Below, in pieces: positions 49,861-61,795 of a stretch of DNA of 64,000 bases. Position numbers and translations under genes: made by a program. Origin of the DNA: Sternotherus odoratus (taxonomy: Eukaryota; Chordata; Testudines; Kinosternidae); contig JAVMKO010000004.1 in the NCBI GenBank assembly GCA_032164245.1, forward strand, positions 30,047,626 through 30,111,625, in the 5' to 3' direction. Under the pieces are notes generated by a model. It was given only the letters and a program-made list of their open reading frames with translations, had not been told where the DNA came from and searched no databases. Each line of letters begins with the position of its first letter. Within the stretch, counting starts at the first letter, position 1.

Positions 49861-50352
49861 CGCCTCGCTCTCCCGTCCCCGCCGCGCGGGCGGGCTGCCG
49901 AGGTTCCCCCCTCCCCGCCGCGGGCGGGCTGCCGAGGTTCCCCCCTCCCCGCCGCGGGCGGGCTGCCGGGGTTCCCCCCTCCCCGCCGGACAAAAAAAAA
50001 AAAAAAAAAAAAAAAAGCGCCGACTCGCTCTCCCGCCGCGCGGGCGGGCTGCCGGGAGCGCGCCCGCGGCGGGGAGGGGGGAACCGGGACGCTCCCGGCA
50101 GCCCGCCCGCGCGGCGGGAGAGCGAGTCGGCGCTTTTTTTTTTTTTTTTTTTTTTTTTTTTGTCCGGCGGGGAGGGGGGAACCCCGGCAGCCCGCCCGCG
50201 GCGGGGAGGGGGGAACCTCGGCAGCCCGCCCGCGCGGCGGGGACGGGAGAGCGAGGCGCTTTTTTTTTTTTTTTTTTTTTTTTCCGGATTTTTTATTTAA
50301 AAATGAGGGGGCGTCTTATAGGACGGAGCGTCCTATAAGACGAAAAATACGG
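49746..50352. mobile_element. 607-bp palindromic foldback MITE with poly(A)/poly(T) blocks
   Basis: The TIRs are ccgtatttttcg and cgaaaaatacgg with flanking TA. From outside in, the left arm has a local hairpin (ccctataagacgcac/gtgcgtcttataggg), A32 (49828-49859), 34-bp GC units, A25 (49992-50016) and a GC arm 50017-50060. The right arm mirrors this with an exact 44-bp complement (50090-50133), T28, two GC units and T24. The central loop is 50061-50089. The ends fit a Tc1/mariner-type TA-targeting MITE. The 193-codon frame across it is not a gene. Confidence 0.9.
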
Positions 50353-50812
50353 TATACTAAACAAACTACTACAGACATTAGGAGAAAGGCATTTAACTGA
50401 ACCCAACTTTCCTACTGCTTCCTGACTGTAAGCATTTTCCAAGTGGTCATTATTGTAAAAACAGCTTTTCCATGAATACTCCAAACCATAATGGATGCCA
50501 GTCTATAATAATGGGAAACAACAGGAAAGTCTAATCTCGTTACTGGGCCATTGGTCAAAAGCATTAAACAAGAATATAGAGCATGCAGTTTGCCTTGAGT
50601 TATTTCTGTACACATGTTCTGCATATGAGTGTCGATTCAGTAAGACTTTTGAATAAGAAGGGCAAACAAAATGTATATTACTCCAATATGCTTTGTGATC
50701 ACAGAGTAGATAACGAATTAAAAAAACACCTATTGACTTTCAAAATTCACCTTTAAGGCATAAAGACAAAAAAAGGATATTTGTGCTCAGCTGTAGAAGC
50801 TTCTAACAATAG

Positions 50813-50814
<2 letters not shown>

Positions 50815-50865
<51 letters not shown>
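50815..50865 (+). repeat. (AC)n microsatellite
   Basis: About 25 uninterrupted AC dinucleotides. Confidence 0.97.
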
Positions 50866-50868
<3 letters not shown>

Positions 50869-51018
50869 CAAAAATACCCATTCTCAGATAGCTAGTGTTC
50901 CTTAAGGGTTTTATTCCCATCTTCAGTTTTAATATTTAGCTCTCATAAACCATGCCAAATAGATAGAATTGGAGATTGAACCCCTATTTATCTACAAAGC
51001 AGGTATGGCAGAGGTTTA

Positions 51019-51713
51019 GGGCTTGATTACACTTACAGCTTTATAGTGGTTTTGGTTACACCTGCCCTCGTATACAGCTATAGAGATAGCTCTATAGCAT
51101 GTCCACACTGAGACCCGCCAGCAGTATAGCGTGGCCACATTTGCGGCACTTGCAGCGACACAGGGAGTGGTGCATTATGGGCAGCTATCCCAGCATTCAG
51201 CTGGGTGCAACGTGCTTTTCAAATGATGGGGGTGAGGGGGAACATGTTGTGTGTATGCAGAGGGAGAGAGCAAGTGGATTTTCCCCATGATGAAAGCCTG
51301 TCAACAAGTTTCCTTTGAAATACAAAGCCTGCTAGTTTTCTCTTTCACACAGGCTCACTTAGTAAACATTTGCATTGCTTATTTGCCAAGTTAAGAGAGA
51401 AATTCTGAAACCGTACTTCTGCATTCCTCCAGCCGAGTTCAAAACAAAGGGAAGAGATGTCAATTGCCTTAAATGGCTAGAGTGTCTCCAGAGATCACTC
51501 AAAGTACTGGATTGTTAATACCCATTCAGAATGGAGATAATACGGAGCACTGAATACACTATAGCTGTTAATCCTTGGGGAAGGGAGGATTACCAGGACC
51601 TGTATAACTGTGGATTTATAGCGCTCTATGTGCCTCGACAGTCTGGATGTGTAGTGAGTTATAGCATTCCTGGAGGCTTTATAGCGCTATAAAGTGCCAG
51701 TGCAACCAAGCCC
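51019..51713. mobile_element. Harbinger-type MITE, complete (copy 2)
   Basis: The left end gggcttgattacacttacag and the right end ccagtgcaaccaagccc are inverted relatives, with tta on both sides (51016-51018 and 51714-51716). It is 695 bp and non-coding. TTA target sites and GGG... ends fit PIF/Harbinger elements. Its interior matches the truncated copy at 7754-8330 throughout. Confidence 0.85.
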
Positions 51714-51716
51714 TTA

Positions 51717-52366
51717 TCCAAACCACCCTATAAAGCACTTCAACCAACTAATTCAAAGGGGTAAAAGGGTAGTTCAGTCTCTGTTCCATTTTTGGCATTT
51801 CTGCTGAGACTTAAATTCTTTTATATATATATAAAATATGTATGTATGTATATGAGAATATTTGTATATCTAAAAATTGGATAGAGGCTGCCAGCACATT
51901 TGACATAAAGAGAAAATAGTAACCAAAAGTGATTCCTATTATTATATTTACATTTTCTTTGGCAGTAACCAAAATTGTGTTAGGTTTTTAACAGGCCTCT
52001 AATTAGGCTCACCAAAGAGCCTATTATCTAAATACTGACTTGGGCTGGATTTGAACCAATGACGTAGAACTGAAAAGAATATTTAACAAAAAACAAACAA
52101 ACAAAAGAAAAGAACTCCTTGTGCTCTGCTTTCAAAATTAAAAAAAGATGAACCCAGTGAAGGGACTTGAGGAGAAATGACATGGTTTAAGTGTTAGGAC
52201 AAAATAACTAGTTTTAGCTGCTGAATCTTGCCTGAAGAAGGAATAGAGGTGAGACTCAGGGATGGTTAAAGGAAGGAGGTTACAGTAATCCAAGCAAGGA
52301 AGAACAATGGGGAGCCAGAGATCTGGCAGTAGAAAGGACCAAGGGTGTGTTTTAGAAATGGCTATA
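51717..52366. other. Intronic sequence with a short TA/TG-rich tract
   Basis: The stretch 51820-51855 is a short tatata/tatg tract. Nothing else was recognised. Confidence 0.5.
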
Positions 52367-52645
52367 CAGTAGACTCTTGATTATCCAGGATTGGATTAAC
52401 CAGGATGTCAAAAAAATAAAATATGCGCAACTCATCGGACCGGCTCTGGCTTTGCTGCCGCCCCAAGCACACACGAAAACCCCCCCACCAGGGTGCAGGG
52501 CAGCCAGAGAACCAACCAACCGGTGCAGGGTGGCTGGTGAACCAACCCCCTCTCCCCATATTTCCTATGGCTGGTGATTATCCGGGATTTTATTAACCAG
52601 AATTTATTTTTTTCCCTATCATCCTGGATAATCGAGAGTCTACTG
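52367..52645. mobile_element. Tigger-like MITE, copy C
   Basis: The TIRs are cagtagactcttgattatcc and ggataatcgagagtctactg, flanked by TA; 279 bp. It is closer to copy B than to copy A (both have cgcaactcat and ctttgctgccgccccaagc). Confidence 0.9.
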
Positions 52646-53675
52646 TATTACAGCCATTGTTGTACAAACACATGGAAACATCAATCCCTACTGAGAAAAT
52701 CCCTACTAAAAAGAAGCAGCAGCAGTGAGAAAAGCTTGGCAAAAGCATAGTTTTGAGGAGAAAAGGCTCGAGAGAAGTCAAAGATAACTCCAAGGCTGCA
52801 AGCTTGAGTAACAAGCAGAATGATAAAATTGGCAAAGGTGAGAGGAGAAAGAAAGTAAGGGGAAAAGTTTAGGAGGAAAAATGGGCTCAGTTTTTGCTAT
52901 GTTTAGACTTAGGAAGGGCTAGGTCTTCCATGAGGAAATATTGGAAATATAGGAAGAGATGCAGGCCTGGACGGAGAGTAAGAAGTCAGAAGTGGAGATA
53001 TACAGTTGAGGTGATGAGAGAGACCATTATACACAAAGTTAAGTATCTGGTGTAATTTCATCAGAAAACAAGTGTAACTGACTAAATACTTTCACTTGTA
53101 TTTGGCATTCAGTGAGCCTGAGTCTCCACTGTGCTACGCCACTTTTGTACCAATGTTACTCTACTTCAGTGGGGTTACACAGATGTACAATTAGCATAAT
53201 CCAGTAAAGATTCAGACTCCGAAGCAGATGAAACAATTGTATCATATCTATTTGGAATTCTCTGGGGACTATCAATGAGAATTGTTTTCACTCATACCAG
53301 GGCTCAGTACTTACTGCACTAGATAGTGTAACCATATGAAATTTGTGCTAGTGTTTTCAGCGCTCTTGTAAGTGAGTGTATTGGAATGGGAGGTGGGGGT
53401 GGGGGACAAAGAATGTATAATTGACTCCTACAACATCAATGATGTCTAAGATTGAAAAAGGCCCTTTGGTAGGATTAATATGAAGAAAAAATCCAAAATC
53501 ATGTCTCCTAGATTTAATTTTTGGAGCCATCTTAATAAATAGCCTGTAATTACAATTAGTATTTTCTGCTGAAATTGTACTTCATTTCTTGCAAGATTTT
53601 TACTCTGAGCCTTTTTAGGCATCCCCATATAGTAATATTGAGTGCAAAAATGATGTGCTGTGATGTGATTGCCTT
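52646..53675. other. Intronic sequence with one ancient repeat fragment
   Basis: The part 53102-53220 (ctgagtctccactgtgctac, then acttcagtggggttacac) recalls an ancient conserved amniote repeat. Nothing else was recognised. Confidence 0.35.
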
Positions 53676-53677
53676 TT

Positions 53678-53801
53678 GGGGGGGGGGGGGGTCATCTCTG
53701 TTACTATCTGATTCTCTACTTCCGGTGGACATACAAGGGTCCGCTGCACCACCGAGGAAAAGGGAAAAGGGTCGCGGTTCTCAAAAGTTTGAGAACCACT
53801 G
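53678..53801. mobile_element. hAT MITE, right end only
   Basis: It ends ggttctcaaaagtttgagaa ccactg, the hAT-type right terminus. The left end cannot be seen; it begins near a G-run (53678-53691). Confidence 0.6.
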
Positions 53802-54381
53802 CTCTACAGCCACCAAATCCTTCCGACACACAGGAGTATGGCCAGTGGATCTGCTCAGATGAAGATCAAAGGGCTATCCCTTGAAAACTCTCCCAGTCCA
53901 TCTCCCCAGACAACCACCTCCATAGAGATGAAGCTTCCAGAGTACAGCTCTGCAGTGTGTAAGGAATACAGGCCTCCTCAGTGAGGACACTCCTTTCTGT
54001 GGCCTCTTCCGCTACCCACCCATAACTCGCACACCTTACAGAGTGTAACTCTTCCTCCTCCTCTAGAACCACAGGGGACCCCCAACTGCAGGTGAACAAG
54101 GCAGATTCTGCTTGCACAGGGATTGGAGGACAGGATTCTGTGTCTTAATGGAGTTTACATCCCCTCTGTCTCCATGCTGAGCCTCGCAGGAGCTCTGCCA
54201 TCTCTGGCACACAAGAGAGTTTTGGGACAGACTGGAGAAGAAATGGATTGGTGGATCCAGGACTAGAGAACTTGCACAGTAGGTATGGTAAGGTTACCAC
54301 CTCTAAAGCTACATGGATCTACTACCAGCTTTTACTCTGGGATGAAGAGGGGAGGACTCTCTCCACCCTCTTCATTTAAAC
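53802..54381. other. Unclassified, GC-richer stretch
   Basis: It has higher GC than its surroundings and no recognisable domain in any frame. It may be a decayed retroelement interior. Confidence 0.3.
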
Positions 54382-54620
54382 CAGGGGTGGGCAAACTTTC
54401 TGGCCCATGGGCCACATCAGCGTTGTGAAACTATATGGAGGACCAGGTATGGAAGGCTGTGCCTCTCCAAACAGCATGGCCCCCGCCCCCTATCTGCCCC
54501 CTCCCACTTCTGCCCCTGACTGCCCCCCCTCAGAAGCCCTGTCCCTCCAACCTCTCCTGCTCCCTGTCCCCTGACTGCGCCGACCCCTATTGCACTTGCA
54601 CTTGGCAAGGGTCACACTCT
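54382..54620 (+). mobile_element. hAT MITE, left part only
   Basis: It begins caggggtgggcaaactttct and ggcccatgggccacatc, a hAT MITE head common in reptiles; the GC-rich body runs to about 54620. The right end and TSD were not found. Confidence 0.6.
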
Positions 54621-57600
54621 GGTGATCAGGAAGGGATAAGAGGAGCTCCTACCCTACAGCATGTCAACAGCTCTGTTCCAAAGACTCTAAACAAACTAGC
54701 CTCCCCTAAAATCACCTTCCCTACCCACAAGAAGTCTGTTAGCCTCAGGAAAAGGTGATATTTCAGCATGGAGCAACCAATTCCTTTCTTATCTTGGAGG
54801 GAAAAGGGCAGCCTTGCTAATCCTGCTTTCTGGGCTCCGGACATAGGTCCTGACTATTCTTATGGAAACTTTTACTGGACTCAATGGGACCACAGTTGTT
54901 CCCCAAAATTATACTTTCCTTCATCTGACACGTGACTCCAGTACACAGATGGCTAATAAACACATACTGATACTTAGGTATGAATATTCCCCAATATGTC
55001 TACAGTGAAAAGGAAAGTGTGTGTTTTCCTTCCAAATCCTGATGAAGCAATAAATCATCAACAAAAAAAACATATCACCATGTCGGTCAAGAACACTAGT
55101 AGCCACATTACTACATGATTTACAGTAGCAGGTCATTTTATAGCTTGAAATGAGTCATGACCTACTGACTGTTAGCTAGTGATGACTGAAGTGATTCATC
55201 ATTACATTTAAAACAGTTACCAAGAACCACTTTTCTAAAATAGAACATGAGCAAAATATCTCTGGTTTTGAACCTGCTTCAGGAAATAATTTGGAAATCT
55301 GACCAAGTTTTTCATTTCTGGTTCTAAAAATAAATATCACAATGTCACTAACTTGCATCTTTTGCTCAGATGTTATTTCCAGAACTAGGAACTGTATTAG
55401 TCATTTGTGAGGGGGAACTTATTTTGAGAAATGAGGAATGGGTTGGAGATGTTAGGAACCATCCTAAGAAGTCACCATAGAAGCAAAAGAAGAAAACACT
55501 TATAAGGGGATACAAAGAACTGAAATAATGAAGCTATTTTGAGTTGGTGACAGTATATGTTCTAAACTCTTCTATCGAGACGGCCAACTCGCCTTCATAT
55601 TTTCTCAATGCTCTCAATATTTCTCATATTTCTCTTTACAGGGAATTGGCTTTGGAAATAGTTGAAAAATGTTCAACTGAAGATATTCCTCTTAAAGGTC
55701 CCTGGGATAGGAAAGATTTTCATGCTTAAAAATAGTGCTCTAAAAACATATTTTTGTCATTTGTGGCTAAATTAGCTGAATTAATGGTGATACATTTGGT
55801 CTGCCATACATTATTTAATATGTATTCACTTCCTTTATGATGTGTGAGCTTTAGCTCAATTCACTAGCAGCCTATGGGTGGCTTTGAGCACTCGTATTTA
55901 ACAAAAGATAGAGACCTGATAGAGTTGACAATAAGATTATCCCAGCAATCTTATTGTCCAGGCAAATGAAGAATGGACAGAGTATTACCAAAATGCCAAA
56001 CGTTCTCTTCTAAGTTTAGCTGCTCATTTTTGGGTGAGTCCCAGAAAGTCACATCAGGCCAGTACCCTTTACTTCTTCTTTGCTTGTAACCACTGAAAGC
56101 AAAAGCCAGAGGATGTCTTAGCTATATTGGCAATAAATTGCTTTTCTTGAAATCTATTTCCAGATGTGAAAGTCAAGGTCTTAGAGAAACAAAGGTCATC
56201 TGCTTCCTGGCCTCTGGAAAACAGCAATCTACACTATCTATATGACCCAAATCTGTTCCTAGATGGTGTTTTTTCATTCTCAAAAGAGCTAGATCACCCA
56301 ACCTGTAAATCAACAAAATGAGTCTTAATATCAAAGTCGCTTTATACTCCTCTGGCAGTATAAAGAGGCATTAAAGGGAATAAAGTATAATTTACACCCA
56401 ACTTTTCAGGTTTTGCGCATGACTACAGCAGTATAAAGTGTGGTCTTGGCATAAATGAGAATAAAGCCCAATGAACCTGGTACAACTATTTCCCTGGCAT
56501 TACTCCAAGAAATAAGCCAACTCCACCACCTTTTCTGTAGTCACTGTTACTTTAAAAATAAAATGCACAATGATAAATATTATTCCAGCAGAGGCCAGAG
56601 ATAAAACATGCAGAAACTAAGAGACTTTTGTTTCCTTATGCAAACCTCTCTCAGCTCAGGGATGATTATCTCAGACAGCACAGTAGACTTTAACCCTTAT
56701 GGGGGGAAATAACAGAATGAGGAACAGGTCTAATAAAAAGAACATGAACATAAGTTTGGAGACTTTTATTCTGTCTTTAAAAGGAAATTTGCTGACACTA
56801 TCAAAGTCTGAATTTTCATACAAAGGTCAAAAGCTAAGAATATTAAAGTGTGTCAACCAAGCTTTTTTTTAAAAAAAATGTGTAAGTACTTAAATACATA
56901 AGGTGTTTCCTTTTAATATGTTGATAATGCTTCAGGAACAGAGATATTCATGCACTGTGAAAATGAATTACTAAAAGATCATTTGACTTAATCTCAGTAT
57001 TTACTGAATAGCAGATTAAAACACACACACAGGAACGGGTATCTATTTCAACATAAAACTGCTCTACAGCAATCATGATAATCAGCTCAAACAGACTTCC
57101 ATATTGAATAATAATTCTATTATCTTTCCTTTTAAAAGGAAGTATATTATGGCTAACTCGCTTAATCATTTGTTTCCTTCACTGCCAGGATGCTAAATCT
57201 TTGCTCTTAAATACAGAAATCTCCTATGAACACAAACTTCAATTTAACTACCTAAAGCTTTATTCTCCTAAGAGACATTATTTAAACAATCACTTCACAG
57301 GGATTATGTGCTTTACATTACCAGTAGTCTTTGATATAAGGATTCTGGAGTCATAACCTCCCGAGCTACCTAAGGATACTTCTATTATGAAAAGTAACTC
57401 GAAAAATATCATGATGATCCATATTGATTGTATCTCATTAATCCCACTTTAGATTTAATCAATTAAAGTAAAAAAAAAAAAAAAGATTTTGTTAATAGCC
57501 AGCTTTGCAAACTTGGTGTAGGATCAGAGACTCAAGCTGGTTTCTTTCCCCTTCTAAAATCATGATAGTAGTAAAGAAACTGTAGGCTAAATTATGTCAT

Positions 57601-57740
57601 CATTTGGATGACATCATTTAGAAGTAGATTATAACATCTAACACACAAAAAAATGAAAATATGTCATTTCTCAATACACTCAGTCTCTCTGTTCATTAAG
57701 ACAATTGAAAAGCCAATTCTTTAATCCAGCTTTGGGGAGA
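54621..57740. other. Intronic sequence, nothing recognised
   Basis: About 3.1 kb of AT-rich, repeat-poor sequence with no exon recognised. Confidence 0.45.
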
Positions 57741-57744
57741 AATT

Positions 57745-57835
57745 CTATCACCTAGAGAGTTGGGTTGGATTAGATGGTCGTGTTGGTCCCCTCCGGCCTT
57801 GAAATTTGTGAATCTGTGTGTCTACATTAGGAGTC
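57745..57835 (+). repeat. CR1-type LINE 3' end
   Basis: The sequence gggttggattagatggtcgt then gtcccctccggccttgaaat and gtgaatctgtgtg fits a short CR1-type 3' tail. Confidence 0.65.
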
Positions 57836-58918
57836 TACATGGACCAATTAATTCATAACACACTAGTGCATAACCACACCCCTAATTCTTATCCATGATT
57901 AAATATATATTCTGTCTTTTAAAATAACATGCAGCTCTCTGGTCCTATGACTTTCAGGAATAAAGCTTAACTACACACTGATATGCAATATTATATGAAA
58001 AACTACATTTCAGTTACCTTTGCAATAATATGTAAGTAATAAAACATTTAGCATCTAGGCAATAGTTTCTATACTATGTATAGGGAAATGCATGGAACAC
58101 TGAAAACTATTGTTATCTAGCTGAAAAGGTAAACCCACAAGATTTAAAGACAATTACTATACAGTATTTCAAAATCTTAAAAAACAACATTTCAAATTGA
58201 AAACAGTCAGTTAACTGCCTTAACAGATGACAATTCCGGGGCTCATACTACAACTTATGAAACTCTGAACACTGATTTTATTTACAGACATTTTTACTTA
58301 TGTTTCTAAAAGTATACTCTAATATGAATGGTTCAGAAGATCAAAGACATTATTTTAAATAATGACTATTTAATGCTCTGGTTAAAGATTATAAATGTAA
58401 GGTATTTTTATACTGCCAAATCCTATTTATTGAAGAAAGTTGGGATTCAGCCACTAGACCTCACGGAATTCAATTTTTGTTCCAGAATCTTACATCATGA
58501 AAGTGGAAAGAAATTAGATGAATCCTGGGGAAAGAGTTTCTCTGCTCTGAATTATTATACTGAAAAAAAGGCCCTAAGTTAAACATGGAGGTACACTTAT
58601 GAAAGAAAAATGGTGTTTTAGGGCCCTTCCTTGTGCCATTGAATATCAGGTCCTAATTGAGCAATAATGTTTTTTTCCTCAAGACCTGCTGCGTAAATAA
58701 AAAAGGGTATTTCACAGAAATACTGTAATTTCTGTATAGTTTTGTGCTACCATAAAGACATTCATTAGGCCAATGGTTCTCAACTAGAGGTCTTCCAGGG
58801 GGTCATCTAGGTATCTGCCTAGTTTTACAACAGGCTATAGAGAAATCACTAGCAAAGTCATTACAAACTAAGATTCCATAAAGACAATGATTTGTTTATG
58901 CTGCTCTTTATACTATAT

Positions 58919-59230
58919 CAGCACTTCTCAAACTGTGGATTACAAATTTGGTTTTGGGTGTGACTGGGGCAGTGTTAGATTCGCTGTGCCAAAGCGCAAT
59001 ACCGGTTGTCTGGAGCTGAAGCCAAATCCCAATGGCTTCAGCCCCAGGCATTGGGGCTCAGGCTTCGGCTTCAGCCCCAGGTGGTGGATGTTAGACTTGC
59101 TGGCGCCCAAGGGAGAAAGCTAAAGCCAGAGTCTTGTTGTATGGAGCTAAAGCCCAAGCCTGAGCAACTTAGCTTCATGGAGCCCCAGGCAATTGCCCTG
59201 CTTATCGCCCCATAAAGCCAGTCTAAAGAG
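58919..59230 (+). mobile_element. hAT-like block inside the outer hAT MITE
   Basis: It starts cagcacttctcaaactgtgg and has an 'aagcc'-rich interior like 33114-33338. The right terminus is not recognisable, so its border is approximate. Confidence 0.5.
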
Positions 59231-59319
59231 TAGGATGGGGAGAAAAAATTAACTGCCTCCCAGCATGACAAGGCTCACAAATGAAACAAGCTCAAGTATC
59301 ACTGATATGTAAATAAGAT

Positions 59320-60149
59320 GAGGAAGACTTGTCGCACCTTAGGGCTGGTCGCCGCTAGGGCTTAACGTCGACTTTAGCAAGCTAAAGTCGATTTAAGCCT
59401 GTACCTGTCCTCACATGCATGCCCTTAAAGTCGATTTAAGGAGACCTTAAAATCGACTTCTGTACTCCTCCCTAACAAGAGGAGTAGCTGAAAACGACCT
59501 CTCTCTGGGTTGATTGTGATCTAGTGAGGATGAATGGTACGTTAAGCCTCCGACCTTCGGAGCAGCTCCGCGGACCCCCCCGCCCGCCCGAGACCCCCCC
59601 GCCCGAGTGGGGGGGGGAGCCGGCGCGGGGCTGCTCGGGCAGGCACGGGGGTCCGCGGAGCTGCTTGGGCGGGCACGGGGGGGAGCCGGCGCGGGGCTGC
59701 TCGGGCGGGCGGGGGGGGGGGGCACGGAGCTGCTCGGACTGGGGCTGGTCCCCTGGGGAGCGTGCCCGGCTTCCCCGAAAGGTGGTGCCAGCTGGGGACT
59801 CCCGGCACTGTGGGATACCTACCCACAGTGCAATGCTGACTATGTCGACCCCTGCAAAAGTTTAAAGATAGACACTGTCGACCTACTGTCCTTTGCGGGG
59901 ACGCACTAAGTCGATTTTCTAAAGTCTACTTTAGAAAATCGACTTAAGGGAAATCGAACTTCTGCTGTAGTGAAGTCATACCCTTAGAGACTAACCAGTT
60001 TATTTCAGCATAAGCTTTCATGGGCTATAGCCCACTTCATCATAGCCCATGAAAGCTTATGTTGAAATAAACTGGTTAGTCTCTAAGATGTCACAAGTCT
60101 TCCTCAGCTTATTTACGGATACAGACTAATATGGCTGCTAATCTTAAAC
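59320..60149. mobile_element. Foldback dimer of the hammerhead-like family, second subfamily (copy 5)
   Basis: Left arm (minus strand) and right arm (plus strand) share gttagtctctaag and catgaaagctta, meeting head to head near 60042-60047. The right arm runs to gactaatatggctgctaatc and the left arm is truncated at gaggaagacttgt. Long flanking repeats (ctgatatgtaaataagat and ctgaaatgtaaatatgat, 16/18) at 59302-59319 and 60150-60167 look like the TSD. The left-arm fold reads tgatgaagtgggc...gcccatgaaagc, close to the hammerhead core, but with A instead of C before it and G at the expected cleavage position. The arm is interrupted by a MITE at 59342-59983. Confidence 0.65.
59342..59983. mobile_element. 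Harbinger-type MITE nested in the foldback arm
   Basis: The left end gggctggtcgccgctag and the complement of the right end gggtatgacttcactacag are similar, with tta on both sides (59339-59341, 59984-59986). It is 642 bp. Subterminal parts contain several 'aagtcgattt' and 'aaatcgactt' inverted motifs; the interior 59560-59790 is GC-rich with gggcgggcacgggg-type repeats. Removing it restores gcaccttagagactaacc in the host foldback. Confidence 0.8.
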
Positions 60150-60367
60150 CTGAAATGTAAATATGATTTATTTTATAATTATATGGTCAAAATGAGAATG
60201 TAAGCAATTTTTCAGTAATAGTATGCTTTGACACTTTTTTACTGTTATGTCTGATTTTGTAAGCAAGTAGTTTTTAAGTGAGGTAAAACTTGGGGTACGG
60301 AAGACAAATCAGACTCCTGAAAGGAGTACAATAGTCTGGAGAGGCCGAGAACCACTGTATTGGGCAA

Positions 60368-61496
60368 CAAAAATAAATCCATGTTTTGTTTTCCCACACA
60401 GTTTAATTTCCTTTCAATATTCTATCCACCAAATGCACATTCATATTAGCAGAATCTACAATAGAGAAAAATGTCTTCTCTTGAACCTGAAGAGGGTGGA
60501 GGGGTAGAGAATTTAACCTCCAGATTTAATTAAACCTCTGGAACAAAATCATAGAGAATGTAGCATTGTAACACTATGTCCACAGAGCAAAGATTCATTG
60601 CTCATATACGGTACATGCCCAAAAAAATTTCAGTTAATTCCAGGAACTCTCATCCAGTAGCACACACAACACAGCTGTGTGAGCTGGAAAAGCATTCTGG
60701 GTACATGAATAGAAAAGCACATAGCAACATTCTTGATTTTGCATCTTAAATTTCTATAGTCAGGTCTGCAAAGAGTTTTATAAACTAACAGACCACAACA
60801 TGATAATTTCTGCTTTACCCCGAGCATGGCTCTTCATGATTTGAAAGAAAAGAAAAACACAAAACAAAACTATAATTCAATGTCATTCATTATCACACAG
60901 CTGCAATGTTTTTAATTTTGCAGCTTTGAGAGGTATACTGCAGCCTATTTCAGCTGCCTGTGTTGTTCAGAAGAGCATATCTGTCATGAAAGAATGCTGT
61001 GAAAGGAAAGTAACTTATAAGATAAGCAGTTCTTTTTTAGTGACTGTAGCAGATTTATCCCATCCAAAAGATCTGATTGCCATAGAGGAATGTTGGTAAA
61101 AGCCAATGTGTGGAGTCATTCTTGGAGATGAAGATGGAAACAGTGATCCTGACCTTAATCTTAAACACATTATGCAAACCTATCTCAAAAGGAAAAAACA
61201 AAACAAAAAAACCCACAAGGATGGAGAACAGACAGACTTTAAACTAATATGTAAGAGTTAGAAGATACACCTCAGCATGCCTACAGTATGTACAAATCAC
61301 CTACCGTTTGAAAAATCCCCTGGCAATACGGGAGGCTTAAATGGGCTCATTCCGTGAAGAACCGTTCACCTTTAACACTGATCTGAATTTATTAGTTAAA
61401 ATTCAATGTAAAATTTTACTTGACTATAGTTACACAGTATATAGCTACATAAAGCCTAGAGACAGTGATGATTCACACCCTATGGTTGACATAGAT
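60368..61496. other. Intronic sequence, nothing recognised
   Basis: No recognised exon or repeat family. Confidence 0.5.
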
Positions 61497-61548
61497 CAGG
61501 GGTTCTCACACTTTACCACACTGAAACCTCTTTTTGCATACCACTACT
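61497..61548 (+). mobile_element. hAT MITE, left end only
   Basis: It begins caggggttctcacacttta and breaks off where the next repeat starts. Confidence 0.5.
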
Positions 61549-61795
61549 ATCGCAGAACAATGCTGGAGCTGCGAAGTCCCAGTGCACCTTCACTGGCGGC
61601 AAGAAGAAACTGGGGGTTGGGGAGTGCGCAGTGCCCCTTATAGCGCACCAAGGTGGCGCTACTCCAGGGCTTACGGGGGGTGGGGTGCTCCCCCTATGGG
61701 TACTGCTAGGGGAAAAACTTCCAGCAGCGGTGCATGTGACAAGCTCCACACCTACTGTGGAATATACATGAGCAATCACTCGAAGAACAAGGCAT
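61549..61795 (-). repeat. Interspersed repeat with DIRS-like terminal motif
   Basis: On the minus strand it starts ttcttcgagtgattgctcat and continues with ccacagtaggtgtgg and cccctagcagtacccat. The outer motif is related to those at 31225, 32885 and 41322. It interrupts the hAT head at 61497. Its class is inferred only. Confidence 0.5.

Larger units (their letters stand above)
58771..60357. mobile_element. hAT MITE hosting nested insertions
   Basis: The outer ends are caatggttctcaac and ggccgagaaccactg. The TSDs cattaggc (58763-58770) and tattgggc (60358-60365) differ by two transitions. Its own sequence is left at 58771-58918 and about 60150-60357. Between these lie a hAT-like block (58919-59230 or so), the foldback dimer 59320-60149 and, within that, the Harbinger-type MITE 59342-59983. 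Confidence 0.8.

Noticed and set aside
49719..50300. 193-codon frame with Lys-rich and Phe-rich blocks
   Set aside because: The blocks are poly(A) and poly(T) of the palindromic element; there is no domain or splice context.
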